A stretch of DNA of 52,229 bases from Dokdonella sp. (GTDB lineage: Bacteria > Pseudomonadota > Gammaproteobacteria > Xanthomonadales > Rhodanobacteraceae), in the NCBI GenBank assembly GCA_019634795.1, contig JAHCAR010000019.1:1-52229 (forward strand), read 5' to 3'. Positions 1 to 9,409 of the stretch are shown piece after piece (position 1 is the first letter of the stretch; each line of letters begins with the position of its first letter). A program made the translations under genes and the position numbers. The notes beneath the pieces are model-generated. The model saw only the letters and a list, made by a program, of their open reading frames with translations, did not search any database and was not told where the DNA came from.

Positions 1-288
1 GTCCTCCAGCGTATCGCGCGCGGTCAGCATCAGCACGGGCACGCCGCTGCCCGCGTTGCGCAGGCGGCGGCACAGTTCGAGTCCGTCCAGGCGCGGCAGG
101 CCGAGATCGAGCACGATCACGTCGAAGCCGCCATTGACCGCGCGATCGAGGCCCTGTTCACCATCGACGACATGGTCGACCACGTAGCTGCGGTGCTCGA
201 GGAAGTCCCAGATATTGGCGGCGATGTCGCGCTCGTCCTCGACGATCAGGACCTTGAGTGCGCGCTGTGTCGGATCCGACGTGCTCAT
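1..288 (-). CDS. Response regulator, receiver domain (C-terminus cut by window edge)
   Basis: The gene starts at an ATG at 288 on the minus strand and runs off the left edge after 96 codons. The translation begins MSTSDPTQRALKVLIVEDER, then shows the acidic pocket ED near residues 17-18, the phosphoacceptor in VIVLDLGLPRLDG and the conserved Thr/Ala of LMLTARD. This is a classical CheY-like receiver. The DLGLPRLDG and LTARD spacing is typical of OmpR/PhoP-type regulators, but the output domain is outside the window, so the subfamily is a guess. Within this window the gene is divergent from the glycosyltransferases, and its sensor kinase would be expected beyond the left edge. Confidence 0.9.
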   Translation of the reverse strand, partial: MSTSDPTQRALKVLIVEDERDIAANIWDFLEHRSYVVDHVVDGEQGLDRAVNGGFDVIVLDLGLPRLDGLELCRRLRNAGSGVPVLMLTARDTLED

Positions 289-679
289 GAGGTGCGTTTG
301 CATCGCGTACCGGTGGTGCGTGCCGGGATGTTGATTTCGCATCGGCCAGCACGTCACCGATGTCGCCGCGCATGTCGGGTCGGCATACGACACGCATGGG
401 TCGCGAGGATTGTAGTCCATCGCGGGGCGGTCGATCGCCTCGCCGCAGATGCCCTGCCGGTGCGGCTCCGCCGCTTGTCGATCAGAGCATCGAATGCACC
501 GACCCGGCCGCGCGCCGGCGTTTGCAACAGCGCGGTCGCGGACATTGAGTGGAAAGTCCGCTCGATAACAAACGGCTCAGAATTGTTCGAGGAACTTCAA
601 CCACGTCCGGCCCAGACTGGGTGGCGCTGCGAGTCGCAGCAAATCGTTGTTCGAATTTCCAGCGCCGACGCCCTATCCG
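289..679. other. Intergenic region between response regulator and glycosyltransferase
   Basis: About 390 bp between two divergent genes. It must hold both promoters. I see no convincing -35/-10 pair, no hairpin with a T-run and no translation that looks like a conserved protein. Several reading frames are open here, but their arginine-rich, low-complexity products are what GC-rich non-coding DNA gives. Confidence 0.5.
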
Positions 680-1798
680 ATGCCGCAACGCGAATTTCAG
701 CCAGGGGTCGCCGAATTGGGCCTGAGCTCCCGATCGACTGCACGCCCGTTCCTGGCCGGAGCTATCGAGACTTCAGCGGAGCGAGTCCGGCCGTGGCTGA
801 GTATTCTGGTGCCGGTATTCAACGTGGCCGATTTCCTGGCCGATTGCCTGCATTCGATACGGGTGCAACTCCGCCCGGGCGTCGAAATCGTCATTCTCGA
901 CGATGCCTCGACCGATTCGAGCGCGGCCATAATTGGGGACATGCGACCGCGCTTCGGCAGCGCGCTACGCCTGCTCCGGCATCCGCGCAATCGCGGCCTT
1001 GCCGCCGCCCGCAACAGCCTGCTGCAAAGTGCCAGCGGCGATTACCTCTGGTTTGTCGATGCCGACGACATGCTGGCTGCGGGTGCCATCGACTCGTTGC
1101 GCACGATTCTCGACTCGGCAACTCCGGATCTGCTGACCTGCGATTTCCGGATTCACAGGGAGCGATTCCTGCTCAAGCACCGCTTGCGCGGAGAGACCCA
1201 CCGACGCACGTTCGCGGGCCCCGCGAGACAACTGAGCACCGACCTCTCGACGCGGGTCCACGGCATCCTCCTCAACGGCCAGCTGCACGCCTGGTCGAAA
1301 ATTGCCCGGCGCGATGTCTGGAGCCGGGTGCGCTTCCCTGAAGGGCGCTTTTTCGAAGACATCGTCGCGTTGCCGACGCTGCTCGAATCCAGTCGCAGTC
1401 ACCTCCACGTGGCGGAACCCTGGGTGGTCTACCGGCAGCGCGACGGCAGCATTCTCTCGAGCATGAACGCGGACAAGATTCGCGATCAGCTGCACGCGCT
1501 GTGCGTGCTCGATGCGACAATGTGCAGGCGATGCGAGGAACTCGACAAAGATGCAATCTTTGCATTGCGCCACTTCATGCTGAAGAGCCACGCGTCGCTG
1601 GCTCGGCGCATCGCGGGCCTGAAATCCGCGGACGTCGCGGAGCTGGCCGGATTGTTGCGGAAGAGCCTGCTCGAACACTTTCCGGACGGTCTGTCCGCGA
1701 TCCTGGGTCATTACTGCCGAAGGGGCTGGTTGCTGCGCGCCTGGCGCACCCGGGCATCGCTGCGACGCCTGGGGTCATGGGAATGGTGCTCCTCGTGA
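680..1798 (+). CDS. Glycosyltransferase family 2
   Basis: A 372-residue GT-A fold glycosyltransferase that should transfer a sugar from a nucleotide donor in cell-surface polysaccharide synthesis. The N-terminal Rossmann part shows ILVPVFN near residues 42-48, DDASTD at 74-79 and the metal/donor-binding DADD at 127-130. EDI near the middle is a usual GT2 position for the acceptor-side acid. There is no membrane segment, so it is cytosolic or peripheral. An ATG at 647 in the same frame would add 11 residues (MFEFPAPTPYP) of no family character, so 680 is preferred. It overlaps the following GT4 gene by about 20 bp, which implies translational coupling. The acceptor and sugar cannot be read from the sequence. 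Confidence 0.85.
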   Translation: MPQREFQPGVAELGLSSRSTARPFLAGAIETSAERVRPWLSILVPVFNVADFLADCLHSIRVQLRPGVEIVILDDASTDSSAAIIGDMRPRFGSALRLLRHPRNRGLAAARNSLLQSASGDYLWFVDADDMLAAGAIDSLRTILDSATPDLLTCDFRIHRERFLLKHRLRGETHRRTFAGPARQLSTDLSTRVHGILLNGQLHAWSKIARRDVWSRVRFPEGRFFEDIVALPTLLESSRSHLHVAEPWVVYRQRDGSILSSMNADKIRDQLHALCVLDATMCRRCEELDKDAIFALRHFMLKSHASLARRIAGLKSADVAELAGLLRKSLLEHFPDGLSAILGHYCRRGWLLRAWRTRASLRRLGSWEWCSS

Positions 1799-2976
1799 CC
1801 GGGCCGGTCGCGGTGGCCGCCGCGCCGCACACTGCCGAGCAGTTCGCTCGCCAAGCCAAGCCGGTGCGCGTCCTGCATTTCGTCACCGGCGGTTTTTCCG
1901 GCGGGGCAACCCAGGTGGCCATCGCCTTGACCCGCGCCTCGCTGGCCGCTGGAGGACCCGTACAACCACTGTTGGTTCTTCGCAGCAAACTCGGCATCGA
2001 CCCGGCGCGGATTGCCGGACTGCGCGAGCAGGGCATCCCGGTGGCCACCGTACCGCGATGGCCGCATTTGGCCACGATCCTGCGTCTCGCCTTGATCTGC
2101 CGATCGTTTCGTGCCGACGTGCTCATCGCCCACGGCTACAGCGAGCATCTCTGGGGGCGCTATGCGGGACTGCTCGCCGGAGTGAAGAATCTCGTCCAGG
2201 TCGAGCACAACACGCGCGAGCGCTACACGCCCTTTCGGCGGTTGCAGGCGCGCTGGCTGGCGCGACGCACGGCATGCTTCGTCGGTTGTTCGCAGGCGGT
2301 CTGCGATGCCCTGTTCAAGATGGGCCTGCCGGCCGAACGCATCATGGCGATTCCCAACGGCATCGGCCTCGAGCGGTTCTCCAGCGCGGAGATGCGACCG
2401 TTCAGCCTGCGCATTCCCGGCATCGTCATGGTCGCCCGCTTTTCCCGGCAAAAGGACCACGCCACTCTGTTGCGGGCGATCGCACTCTTGCGTGGGCGCG
2501 GACTGCGACCGCCGGTGGTTCTGGCTGGCGGAGGCAAGCGTGTCCATCGCGATGCTGCGCAGGCACTCGCCAATGAATTGGGTCTGTCCGGTCAAGTGAA
2601 TTTCATGGGCGTCTGTTCCGACGTGCCGGCTTTGCTGATGGATCACCAGATTGCCGTACTGAGCACCCACCACGAAGGAATGCCGCTGGCCTTGCTCGAA
2701 GGCATGGCTGCCGGTTGTGCGGTGGTCGGCAGCGACGTCCAGGGCGTGCGTGAAGTGATCCATCACGGTATCGATGGAATGCTGGTCGCAGCAGGCGATC
2801 CCGCGCGGCTGGCGCTCGTGCTGGAGGGGCTGCTGAGGAATCGCGCGAAGGCCAGCGCGTTGGCAGCGAGAGCCCGTGAATCGGCAATCAGGCAGAGTGG
2901 CCTGGACTTGATGAATCGGCGCTACGAAAGCCTTTGCCTGAGCCTCGCAAGTCACCATCGGGTTGGCTCGGCCTAG
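1777..2976 (+). CDS. Glycosyltransferase family 4
   Basis: A 399-residue GT-B glycosyltransferase. The N-terminal half opens with VRVLHFVTGGFSGGATQVA, the usual glycine-rich acceptor-domain loop. The C-terminal half carries MVARFSRQKDH (donor domain start), AGGGKR and HHEGMPLALLEGMAAG, the E-x7-E signature of GT4 retaining enzymes. An ATG at 1783 is an alternative start; either overlaps the GT2 gene. The frame is open further upstream to 1501 but that part lies inside GT2 and has no family similarity. The TAG stop at 2974-2976 sits in a CTAG that forms the left border of the palindromic element that follows. Together with GT2 this is a small glycan gene pair, probably for an exopolysaccharide or O-chain. 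Confidence 0.87.
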   Translation: MGMVLLVTGPVAVAAAPHTAEQFARQAKPVRVLHFVTGGFSGGATQVAIALTRASLAAGGPVQPLLVLRSKLGIDPARIAGLREQGIPVATVPRWPHLATILRLALICRSFRADVLIAHGYSEHLWGRYAGLLAGVKNLVQVEHNTRERYTPFRRLQARWLARRTACFVGCSQAVCDALFKMGLPAERIMAIPNGIGLERFSSAEMRPFSLRIPGIVMVARFSRQKDHATLLRAIALLRGRGLRPPVVLAGGGKRVHRDAAQALANELGLSGQVNFMGVCSDVPALLMDHQIAVLSTHHEGMPLALLEGMAAGCAVVGSDVQGVREVIHHGIDGMLVAAGDPARLALVLEGLLRNRAKASALAARARESAIRQSGLDLMNRRYESLCLSLASHHRVGSA

Positions 2977-3260
2977 GGAGGGTCTGATCAAGTAGCAAAG
3001 TCGTCATGGCGTTCAGAAGGTTTTCCACATGTGCTGCGTGGCGAAGTGAAGGCTGGTTGCCTTGACGAGGCGCGCGGTGCATGTGGGGAGCCTTCTGGAC
3101 GCCACCTTTTCACCATCCAATCAATCGGTTAGGCGACGCCTGCCTGCGCGCAGATCTTTGTTGCGCCGACTTGAAAGACGGCCAGTCTGTCTGCGTCGAC
3201 GCGTCGCGATCTGCACACAGGCAGGCGTCGTGACGGCTTTGCTACTTGATCAGACCCTCC
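2977..3260. mobile_element. 284-bp palindromic MITE-like element, copy A
   Basis: The element starts GGAGGGTCTGATCAAGTAGC and ends with its exact reverse complement; counting the flanking CTAG on both sides (2973-2976 and 3261-3264) the perfect inverted repeat is 28 bp. Inside are two long arms. The first pairs the region around CAGAAGG (about 3015) with CCTTCTGG (about 3125). The second pairs CGACGCCTGCCTG (about 3133) with CAGGCAGGCGTCG (about 3220) and encloses a smaller stem. There is no transposase. The ends resemble IS5 (GGAAGGTGCGAACAAGT from memory), and CTAG fits the YTAR target of IS5-family elements, so an IS5-mobilised MITE is the best reading. A homologous inverted copy lies at 30994-31277. 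Confidence 0.85.
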
Positions 3261-3512
3261 CTAGCGATCTGCAGGCCTCCCGCGCGCCCGGCCTCGTTTC
3301 GGCGGCGGATTTGCCAGTCACGTTGGGCCTGCCCGGGTTGCCAGCGGTCGAATCGGGGCACGCGCCGCGCCTCCACCCGCAAGGCGAGGGGGGAACTTCG
3401 GCTGTTCGCGCCTTCCGGCGTTGCCCGGGTTCCCGCATACATGACGCGCTGGGGCACGCTACTCTTGGTCAAGGCCCTGTCCGCAAACGGGAACTACCGA
3501 GGAGCGTCATCG

Positions 3513-4817
3513 ATGAGCAACCAGGCCGGCACGTCGCCGCGGCATCTCTATCTGTGGGTCCTGCTGGCCATCATTGCGGGCGGCCTGATCGGCCACTTCC
3601 TGCCCGAAACCGGGGTGGCCCTGAAGCCGCTCGGCGATGGCTTCATCGCCCTGATGAAGATGCTGATCGGTCCGATCATCTTCCTCACCGTCGTGATCGG
3701 CATCGCCGGGGTGGCCGACGTCAGGAAGGTCGGTCGGGTCGGGGTCAAGGCGATCCTCTACTTCGAAGTAGTCTCGACGTTCGCGCTGGTGATCGGCCTG
3801 CTCGTCGTCAACACGCTCAAGCCCGGTGCCGGCTTCAATGTCGATCCGGCCACCCTTGATGCCGATGCGGTGGCGCGTTATGCGAACCTGGCCGCCGAGC
3901 GCAGCGGCACGCAGTTCCTCCTCGACATCATCCCGAAAACCTTTCTCGATGCCTTCACCGGCAACGGTGACCTGCTCCAGGTGCTGCTGGTCGGCCTGCT
4001 GTTCGGCTTTGCCCTGATCGGCCTCGGCGAACGCGGCAAGCCCGTGCTCGTGCTGTTCCAGGACCTGTCGAAGGTGTTCTTCCGCATGATGGGCCTGATC
4101 ATGCGCCTGGCCCCGATCGGCGCCGGCGGTGCGATGGCCTTCACGATCGGCAGGTACGGCGTCGACAGCCTCGGCCCACTGGCAAGACTAATGGGTAGTT
4201 TCTACCTGACCTGCGTGCTGTTCGTCGTGCTCGTGCTCGGCACGATCGCGCGTCTTGCCGGCTTCAGCATCTTCAAATACCTGCGCTACATCCGCGACGA
4301 GCTGCTGCTCGTGCTCGGCACCTCGTCGTCGGAGTCGGTGCTGGTGCCGATCATGGAAAAACTCGAGCGGCTCGGCTGCTCGAAGTCGGTCGTCGGCCTG
4401 GTCATCCCGAGCGGCTACTCGTTCAACCTCGATGGCACCAACATCTACCTGACCATGGCCGCGATTTTCATCGCCCAAGCGCTCAACGTCGAGCTGAGCC
4501 TCGGCCAGGAGCTGAGCCTGCTGCTGATCGCCATGCTGACCTCGAAGGGCGCCTCGGGCGTCACCGGCGCCGGCTTCATCACCCTGGCCGCCACCCTCAC
4601 TGTGGTTCCAGCCGTGCCGGTCGCCGGCCTTGCCCTGATCCTCGGCATCGACCGCTTCATGAGCGAGGCGCGCGCCCTGACCAACCTCGTCGGCAACGGC
4701 GTCGCGACGATCGTCGTCGCGCGTTGGGAAGGCGAAATCGACCGCGAAACGCTCGCCCGCGAGCTCGATGCCGGGCCCGATGTCGAGCTTGCGCCGGCGC
4801 CGGCCGGCGAGGTCTGA
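3513..4817 (+). CDS. dctA: Dicarboxylate/amino-acid:cation symporter (DctA family)
   Basis: A 434-residue inner-membrane symporter of the DAACS family that imports C4-dicarboxylates (or glutamate/aspartate) with Na+ or H+. Hydrophobic segments run through the whole length. Family motifs are visible: [16 protein letters not shown] in TM2, the serine-rich re-entrant loop [20 protein letters not shown] (family: LGTSSSE), [16 protein letters not shown] in TM7 and the second loop [20 protein letters not shown]. The ATG at 3513 follows a GAGGAG ribosome site; the frame is open to 3246 but without family sequence. The [10 protein letters not shown] stretch favours DctA over glutamate transporters, but substrate cannot be settled. 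It is a single-gene unit converging on the DUF5694 gene. Confidence 0.9.
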   Translation: MSNQAGTSPRHLYLWVLLAIIAGGLIGHFLPETGVALKPLGDGFIALMKMLIGPIIFLTVVIGIAGVADVRKVGRVGVKAILYFEVVSTFALVIGLLVVNTLKPGAGFNVDPATLDADAVARYANLAAERSGTQFLLDIIPKTFLDAFTGNGDLLQVLLVGLLFGFALIGLGERGKPVLVLFQDLSKVFFRMMGLIMRLAPIGAGGAMAFTIGRYGVDSLGPLARLMGSFYLTCVLFVVLVLGTIARLAGFSIFKYLRYIRDELLLVLGTSSSESVLVPIMEKLERLGCSKSVVGLVIPSGYSFNLDGTNIYLTMAAIFIAQALNVELSLGQELSLLLIAMLTSKGASGVTGAGFITLAATLTVVPAVPVAGLALILGIDRFMSEARALTNLVGNGVATIVVARWEGEIDRETLARELDAGPDVELAPAPAGEV

Positions 4818-4874
4818 GCCTGTGTGTGCAGGCCCGTCCGTCGCAACCGCTGGCGATCCGGATCGCGCGCCCAT

Positions 4875-5972
4875 TCAGCGCAGGATCTCGCTCGCGTCGA
4901 CCAGGACGATGTCGGTCATCATCGAAAGATAGGCGTGCAACCACGGCTTGTGCGAGGCGCCGATGATGACGAGCAGCTTCCTGCCGGGATACTGGCTGGC
5001 GACTTCGCGAATGTTCGCCACCTGGCGCAGATTGCGCGTTTCCAGCGTGGCGATCTGGGTACGTCCGGTCAGATCGGATTCGTCGCGCGGAAGCATGCGG
5101 CGAAGGTAGCGGTCGATGACCTCGGCGTCACGCCGGGCGTGGCCCGCATTGAGCATCCGGTAGGTCTCCAGAACCTGCTCGGGTGTGTTCAGGTTCCTTG
5201 CCGCGTTCTTCATCGGCAGGAAGCGCGGATCGTTCAGCACCTCCTGTACCCAAGGCTGCGCGAAGTAGGTCTCCATGTCGGCCGAGTGCGCGATCTCGAC
5301 GTCATCGGCGCTGTGATCGTCGATCGGGTAGACGCGCGGCAATCCGAGTCGTGCGGCCAGGCGCGCGCCGATCAACTGCCCTTCGTTGCGGTTGCCGGCG
5401 AGCGCGTTCAATTGCTTCTGCAGAGGTGCCGAGATGCCGTCGGCCGCCATGCGCTCCCCGGGGGCGAGCTGCCACCATTGCACGAGCGCCGAGGTCGGGT
5501 CGCCGGAGGCGGCGAACAATGCGGCGAGATGGCGTCGATTCGCGGCGGTCGGCTGCTCCGGCCAGGTCGCGAGCGTCTTGCGTGCCTCGGCCTCGGCCTG
5601 CGGTGCGTCCATCTGCACGCCGGTGCTCGCCAACGCCGCCATGTCCATATAGCGCACCGCGTAGTCGGTGGCGACCTCAGGGTAGACGCGTCGATAGCGC
5701 CACAGCGCATCGATACTTTCGCCCGGTAGCGCCTCGATCATGATCGCGTCGGGACCGAACGCGGCGAGCCGGTCGAGTAGCGGCTTCAGTACATCGGGAT
5801 CCCATTCCTTGGGGGTGCCGTAGAGGTGGGTCATGCCGAGCACGAGGACCCGGGTCAGATGCTTTACCAGAGGCTGGTAGTCACGCGGATCGAAGGGTTC
5901 CGCTCGCGAAAGAGGCGCAATGGCCAGGACCGAAACGACGAAAAGGGTGACGACCACTGCAGGGGCTCTCAT
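4875..5972 (-). CDS. Exported DUF5694-family protein
   Basis: A 365-residue protein with a signal peptide (MRAPAVVVTLFVVSVLAIAP, cleavage near SRAEP). The mature part opens with VLVLGMTHLYG (His49) and closes with LLVIIGASHKPWLHAYL (His341). This GMTHL...GASH pair is characteristic of DUF5694 and resembles the TraB/GumN-like fold, where paired histidines sit in a putative metallo-hydrolase site. Its role is unknown. A GGGAGG ribosome site precedes the ATG at 5972; the frame is open to 6251, but that part overlaps the AraC gene and lacks a signal. It lies downstream of the AraC regulator on the same strand, with a 32-bp gap. Confidence 0.8.
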   Translation of the reverse strand: MRAPAVVVTLFVVSVLAIAPLSRAEPFDPRDYQPLVKHLTRVLVLGMTHLYGTPKEWDPDVLKPLLDRLAAFGPDAIMIEALPGESIDALWRYRRVYPEVATDYAVRYMDMAALASTGVQMDAPQAEAEARKTLATWPEQPTAANRRHLAALFAASGDPTSALVQWWQLAPGERMAADGISAPLQKQLNALAGNRNEGQLIGARLAARLGLPRVYPIDDHSADDVEIAHSADMETYFAQPWVQEVLNDPRFLPMKNAARNLNTPEQVLETYRMLNAGHARRDAEVIDRYLRRMLPRDESDLTGRTQIATLETRNLRQVANIREVASQYPGRKLLVIIGASHKPWLHAYLSMMTDIVLVDASEILR

Positions 5973-6004
5973 GATTCCTCCCGAATCTGTCTCTGCGCCA
6001 GATC

Positions 6005-6919
6005 TCAGCGCGCGCGCGATACGATGGGAAACGAGCTGCGTCCGCGACTGCCGAGCAGGGCCGACGGCGTGCAGCCGAACGCGCGCCTGAAGGCGAACGT
6101 GAAATGGCTGTGGCTGGAGAATCCAAGGTCCACGGCGAGACTCGAGAAATCCCGGGAGAAATCGGCCAGGCGCTCCAGCGCACAGCGGAGCCGAACCTGT
6201 TCGCGGAACGCGTGCATGCGGAGGCCGCAGGAGGCGCGAAAAATGCGGCACAGATGCGGTCCACTGCAGTCGAGTTGGTCAGCGATCTCGCTCAGACTCC
6301 AGTTTTCCATGTAGTGGCGTGACAGCAGGTCCTTGGCCGCTTCCACCCGTTCGAGTGACCGACGCCGGTGCTGGCCGCGCTGCCGGCGACGACGCGACGG
6401 AGTCTCGCTGCAATACCTTGGATCGAGAAAGTGCAGGGCGAGGTTCGAGGCGAACTCCTCGGCGCCCAGTACATCGGGGGGCGAAGAATCCACGCACGAT
6501 TGCACGAACCGGCGTTGCGCCAGATACACGCGCGCCGGACAGGGCGCGTGGCTGAGCTTGAACACGGCATCGTCAGCACTGGCCGGACTCGTGCCGAGTT
6601 CGCTCAGGACGTCGCGCAACAGGGCCTGCGATGGAGAGAACCAGTCGCAGCGATCGCCCTCGCTGGAAATGCGGCGGCGGGAGTAGCGCTGGTCGCGGTT
6701 GTAGAAGTTCGCGGTCGGCGGTGATGACACGAACGGCTCGCATCCCTCGTGCTGGATGCCGACGACCGTTCTCGGGAAGACGATCAGATAACCGGTCGCC
6801 GGCCCGGAGTTTGCGAACCTCGGGTGATCGGGCCGGGCGCGGAACTGGCCCACGGTCAGATGCTCACTGGCAAAGACAATGCGATCGAAGTCGGCGTCAT
6901 GGAGAGGCTCGGCGTTCAT
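6005..6919 (-). CDS. AraC-family transcriptional regulator
   Basis: A 304-residue regulator. The C-terminal third carries two helix-turn-helix units: WSLSEIADQLDCSGPHLCRI and DFSSLAVDLGFSSHSHFTFA followed by FRRAFGCTPSALL, the AraC signature. The N-terminal ~190 residues are the effector/oligomerisation domain and give no further clue. The ATG at 6919 is chosen because upstream sequence in the frame is arginine-rich and uninformative. The gene is divergent from the serine hydrolase at 7197 with a ~280-bp gap, the usual position for an AraC regulator acting on the neighbouring operon. Confidence 0.85.
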   Translation of the reverse strand: MNAEPLHDADFDRIVFASEHLTVGQFRARPDHPRFANSGPATGYLIVFPRTVVGIQHEGCEPFVSSPPTANFYNRDQRYSRRRISSEGDRCDWFSPSQALLRDVLSELGTSPASADDAVFKLSHAPCPARVYLAQRRFVQSCVDSSPPDVLGAEEFASNLALHFLDPRYCSETPSRRRRQRGQHRRRSLERVEAAKDLLSRHYMENWSLSEIADQLDCSGPHLCRIFRASCGLRMHAFREQVRLRCALERLADFSRDFSSLAVDLGFSSHSHFTFAFRRAFGCTPSALLGSRGRSSFPIVSRAR

Positions 6920-7196
6920 CTCGCGGTGTGCGTTCCCGATTGATTCACTGGGTGTCGATGGTGGACCGACCGAATGTTGCCGTAAACGTGCCAGATTGCA
7001 CAGGCGGACAGGCGTGGAGGAGTGCCGCAATTTGCGCAATTTCCTGATAGCTTCGGCATCAGACAATAAGTTAGCGTCGGTACAGATCGCCGTCGAAGCA
7101 ATCGGCAGCGGCAGATGACGGCTCGATCCGAGCGGTCGAGCGCGCCGACGGGGTCGACAGGCCATCGGCAAAACACGATTCAGGGAGTTCGGACCA

Positions 7197-8399
7197 TTGA
7201 ACAGGCGCAGCAGGGCCGGTTGGTTGCGTTGCACATTGCAGATAGCGGCGGTGATCGGCATTGGTGTGATACACGGCACGTGCAGTGCATCGTCCGATCG
7301 CCATTGTCTGGCTCGCGACCTGCGCTCGGATGTACGGCTCGACAGGGCGGTCGACAGCATCGTCAACGCGGCGCTCGAGGACGGATTCTCCGGGCAGGTA
7401 GCCATTGCGCGGAACGATCGCCTGATCTACTCGCGGGCCGCCGGGTTTTCGGACAACGATCACGAAGTGCCGGTCACCGCGGCGACCCTGTTTCAGGTTT
7501 CCTCGCTGACGAAATATCTGACCGCGACCCTGGTCATGGCCGCGCTGGACCAGGGTCGCCTCGACACGGCCGATTCGGTCCGCAGCCTGGCGCCCGGCAC
7601 ACATCTTGCGCAGCACGACATCACGTTCGCCCAGTTGCTTTCGCACCGTTCCGGGCTCGGCTCGAGCTATGCGGCGGAGGGGCTCGCCGATGCCGACGCT
7701 GCGCTGGGTGCGATTGATCGGCAACCCTTCGATGCGGACCGAATCGGTCAATTCCATTACTCGAACGACGGCTACGATACGCTGGCCATCCTCATCGAGC
7801 GGCTCTATCGGCGCCCGTTCGAAGCGCTGGTCCGCGAAGAGGTGTTCGAGCCGGCCTGCATGCACCACGCGCGCCTTTGGGCGGACCTCGATGCGCGTGA
7901 TCCGCGGCGGGTGGGCCAGCCGGTCGAGCCGATATCCGCAGGACTGTTCGAGCGCAACTACGGTTTTCTCGGCTCGATGGGTCTGCTCGTCAATGCCGAT
8001 GACCTCGTCGCGTTCGAGGTGGCGATGCACTCGGGCCGTGTCTTGCGGCCTTCCACCTACGAGGAGCTGATCAGGCCACGCGTGCAGACTTCGATCGGCA
8101 TGGCCACCTATGGCGCATTCGTCAGCCAGGTGCCCGGCATCGGCACCCGTATCGCTGCGCTCGGATCCGAGGACTGGGGCGACAATGCCATCCTGGCCGA
8201 CTACCCGGACTGCGGCTTCGTCGTTGCCGTGGTCACCAGCAAGGGGCCGCTCGAGGTCAAGGGCGATCGGCTTTTTCGCAGCCGGATTTCATCCGCCATC
8301 GAGCCGCTGCTGGCCAAACGTTGCAGCAAGGGTCCGCCTGAGCCCGCGGCGAACACGAAGTTCGCCGGTGCGGTCGGTGCAAACGGTGGCCAGCGATGA
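7197..8399 (+). CDS. Exported serine hydrolase, beta-lactamase/DD-peptidase class C fold
   Basis: A 400-residue penicillin-binding-protein-like hydrolase. An N-terminal hydrophobic segment (about residues 12-28) followed by small residues acts as a signal peptide. The nucleophile motif SxxK is SLTK at 103-106 and the second motif YxN is YSN at 188-190. The third motif, KTG/HxG in class C enzymes, is not clear; GSEDWGDN lies at the expected place. Substrate could be a D-amino peptide, an ester or a lactone; resistance is not implied. The best start is a TTG at 7197 preceded by CAGGGAG. The stop overlaps the ATG of the esterase (ATGA), so the two are translationally coupled. Confidence 0.8.
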   Translation: MNRRSRAGWLRCTLQIAAVIGIGVIHGTCSASSDRHCLARDLRSDVRLDRAVDSIVNAALEDGFSGQVAIARNDRLIYSRAAGFSDNDHEVPVTAATLFQVSSLTKYLTATLVMAALDQGRLDTADSVRSLAPGTHLAQHDITFAQLLSHRSGLGSSYAAEGLADADAALGAIDRQPFDADRIGQFHYSNDGYDTLAILIERLYRRPFEALVREEVFEPACMHHARLWADLDARDPRRVGQPVEPISAGLFERNYGFLGSMGLLVNADDLVAFEVAMHSGRVLRPSTYEELIRPRVQTSIGMATYGAFVSQVPGIGTRIAALGSEDWGDNAILADYPDCGFVVAVVTSKGPLEVKGDRLFRSRISSAIEPLLAKRCSKGPPEPAANTKFAGAVGANGGQR

Positions 8400-9340
8400 A
8401 CCTGCAAGCCTGCGACCTTGATGCAAAGCCTGCGCCTGACGCAATCCGCACCGTGTCGAAAGTGCGCGCAGCTGCGCTGCGAGTCTGCTGCGCGCTCGCA
8501 ATGCTTGCCTTCGGCGCGGCTTGCGCATTCGCCGATGGAGTGCCCGCCGAGCGGTCCTTTACCCTGCCGGATACCCAGGTCGTCGATCTACCCAAGGCAT
8601 CGAACGGCATCGACTACCAGCTCTATGTGCATGTTCCGCCGGCCTGCAAGTCCGTGGCGAAGAAATGCCCCGTCGTCTACATGCTCGATGCCGAGTATTC
8701 GTTCCCCTTGGCGGCCACCATCGTCACCCACCTGAGCGACCGCCAGCGAATTCCGCCGCTGATCAGTGTCGCCATCGGCTATCCCGACAAGTCGCACTAC
8801 CATCTCGATCGAACGCGCGACTACACCCCGTTCTTCTTTGCCGAGGGCGGATACGGCGCGGAGATGCAGAAAGTCTCGGGCGGCGGTCCGGCTTTCCTCA
8901 AGGTCATCGAAGACGAGGTCATTCCATATGTCGAGAAGCACTACCCGGCGTCGGCCGAACATCGCACCCTGGTCGGCCATTCCTACGGCGGCCTGTTCGC
9001 GACCTATGCCTGGATCGATGCGCCATCCTCGTTCGAGAATTTCCTGATCGTCTCGCCTTCGCTGTGGTACGCGAACCGCAAGCCGTTGCAGGCCGTCGCC
9101 GAGGCGTGCCGGGAGTCGGCGTTTGCCGAAGAGCGCAAGCTGTTCCTGGCCGTCGGCAGTTTCGAGGAGCAACCGGAAAACAACCGTCGCATGGTCAGCG
9201 ACCTGCGCGCGATGAACGATGAACTGATGCGCTGTGGCAAGCGCAAGGTCGCCAGCCGCATCGAGGTCTTCGAAGACGAGACCCACGCGAGCATCTTTCC
9301 GACCGCCCTGTCGACCGGCCTGCGTGCCTTCTATCAGTGA
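8396..9340 (+). CDS. Exported alpha/beta-hydrolase, esterase D/Fes type
   Basis: A 314-residue hydrolase with a long N-terminus (about 20 polar residues) before a hydrophobic export segment ending AFGAACAFA. The core has YMLDAEYSFP, ISVAIGYPD, the nucleophile elbow GHSYGGLFATY (Ser196) and a C-terminal DETHASIF that supplies the catalytic His. This pattern is the putative esterase family related to enterochelin esterase and esterase D (COG2819). In related genomes such genes sit near siderophore or peptide functions, but no siderophore gene is visible here. It overlaps the upstream serine hydrolase by 4 bp and is probably co-transcribed with it. Confidence 0.85.
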   Translation: MNLQACDLDAKPAPDAIRTVSKVRAAALRVCCALAMLAFGAACAFADGVPAERSFTLPDTQVVDLPKASNGIDYQLYVHVPPACKSVAKKCPVVYMLDAEYSFPLAATIVTHLSDRQRIPPLISVAIGYPDKSHYHLDRTRDYTPFFFAEGGYGAEMQKVSGGGPAFLKVIEDEVIPYVEKHYPASAEHRTLVGHSYGGLFATYAWIDAPSSFENFLIVSPSLWYANRKPLQAVAEACRESAFAEERKLFLAVGSFEEQPENNRRMVSDLRAMNDELMRCGKRKVASRIEVFEDETHASIFPTALSTGLRAFYQ

Positions 9341-9409
9341 AACCGGAACGTACGCGATGACTGAGCTGACGAACAAACCGACTCAAACGCCAGATACGGA
9401 GAACCACCC

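Noticed and set aside
4824-5729. Long plus-strand frame over the DUF5694 gene
   Set aside because: It is antisense to a gene with a signal peptide, ribosome site and family motifs; its own product is Arg/Gln/Val-rich with no domain.
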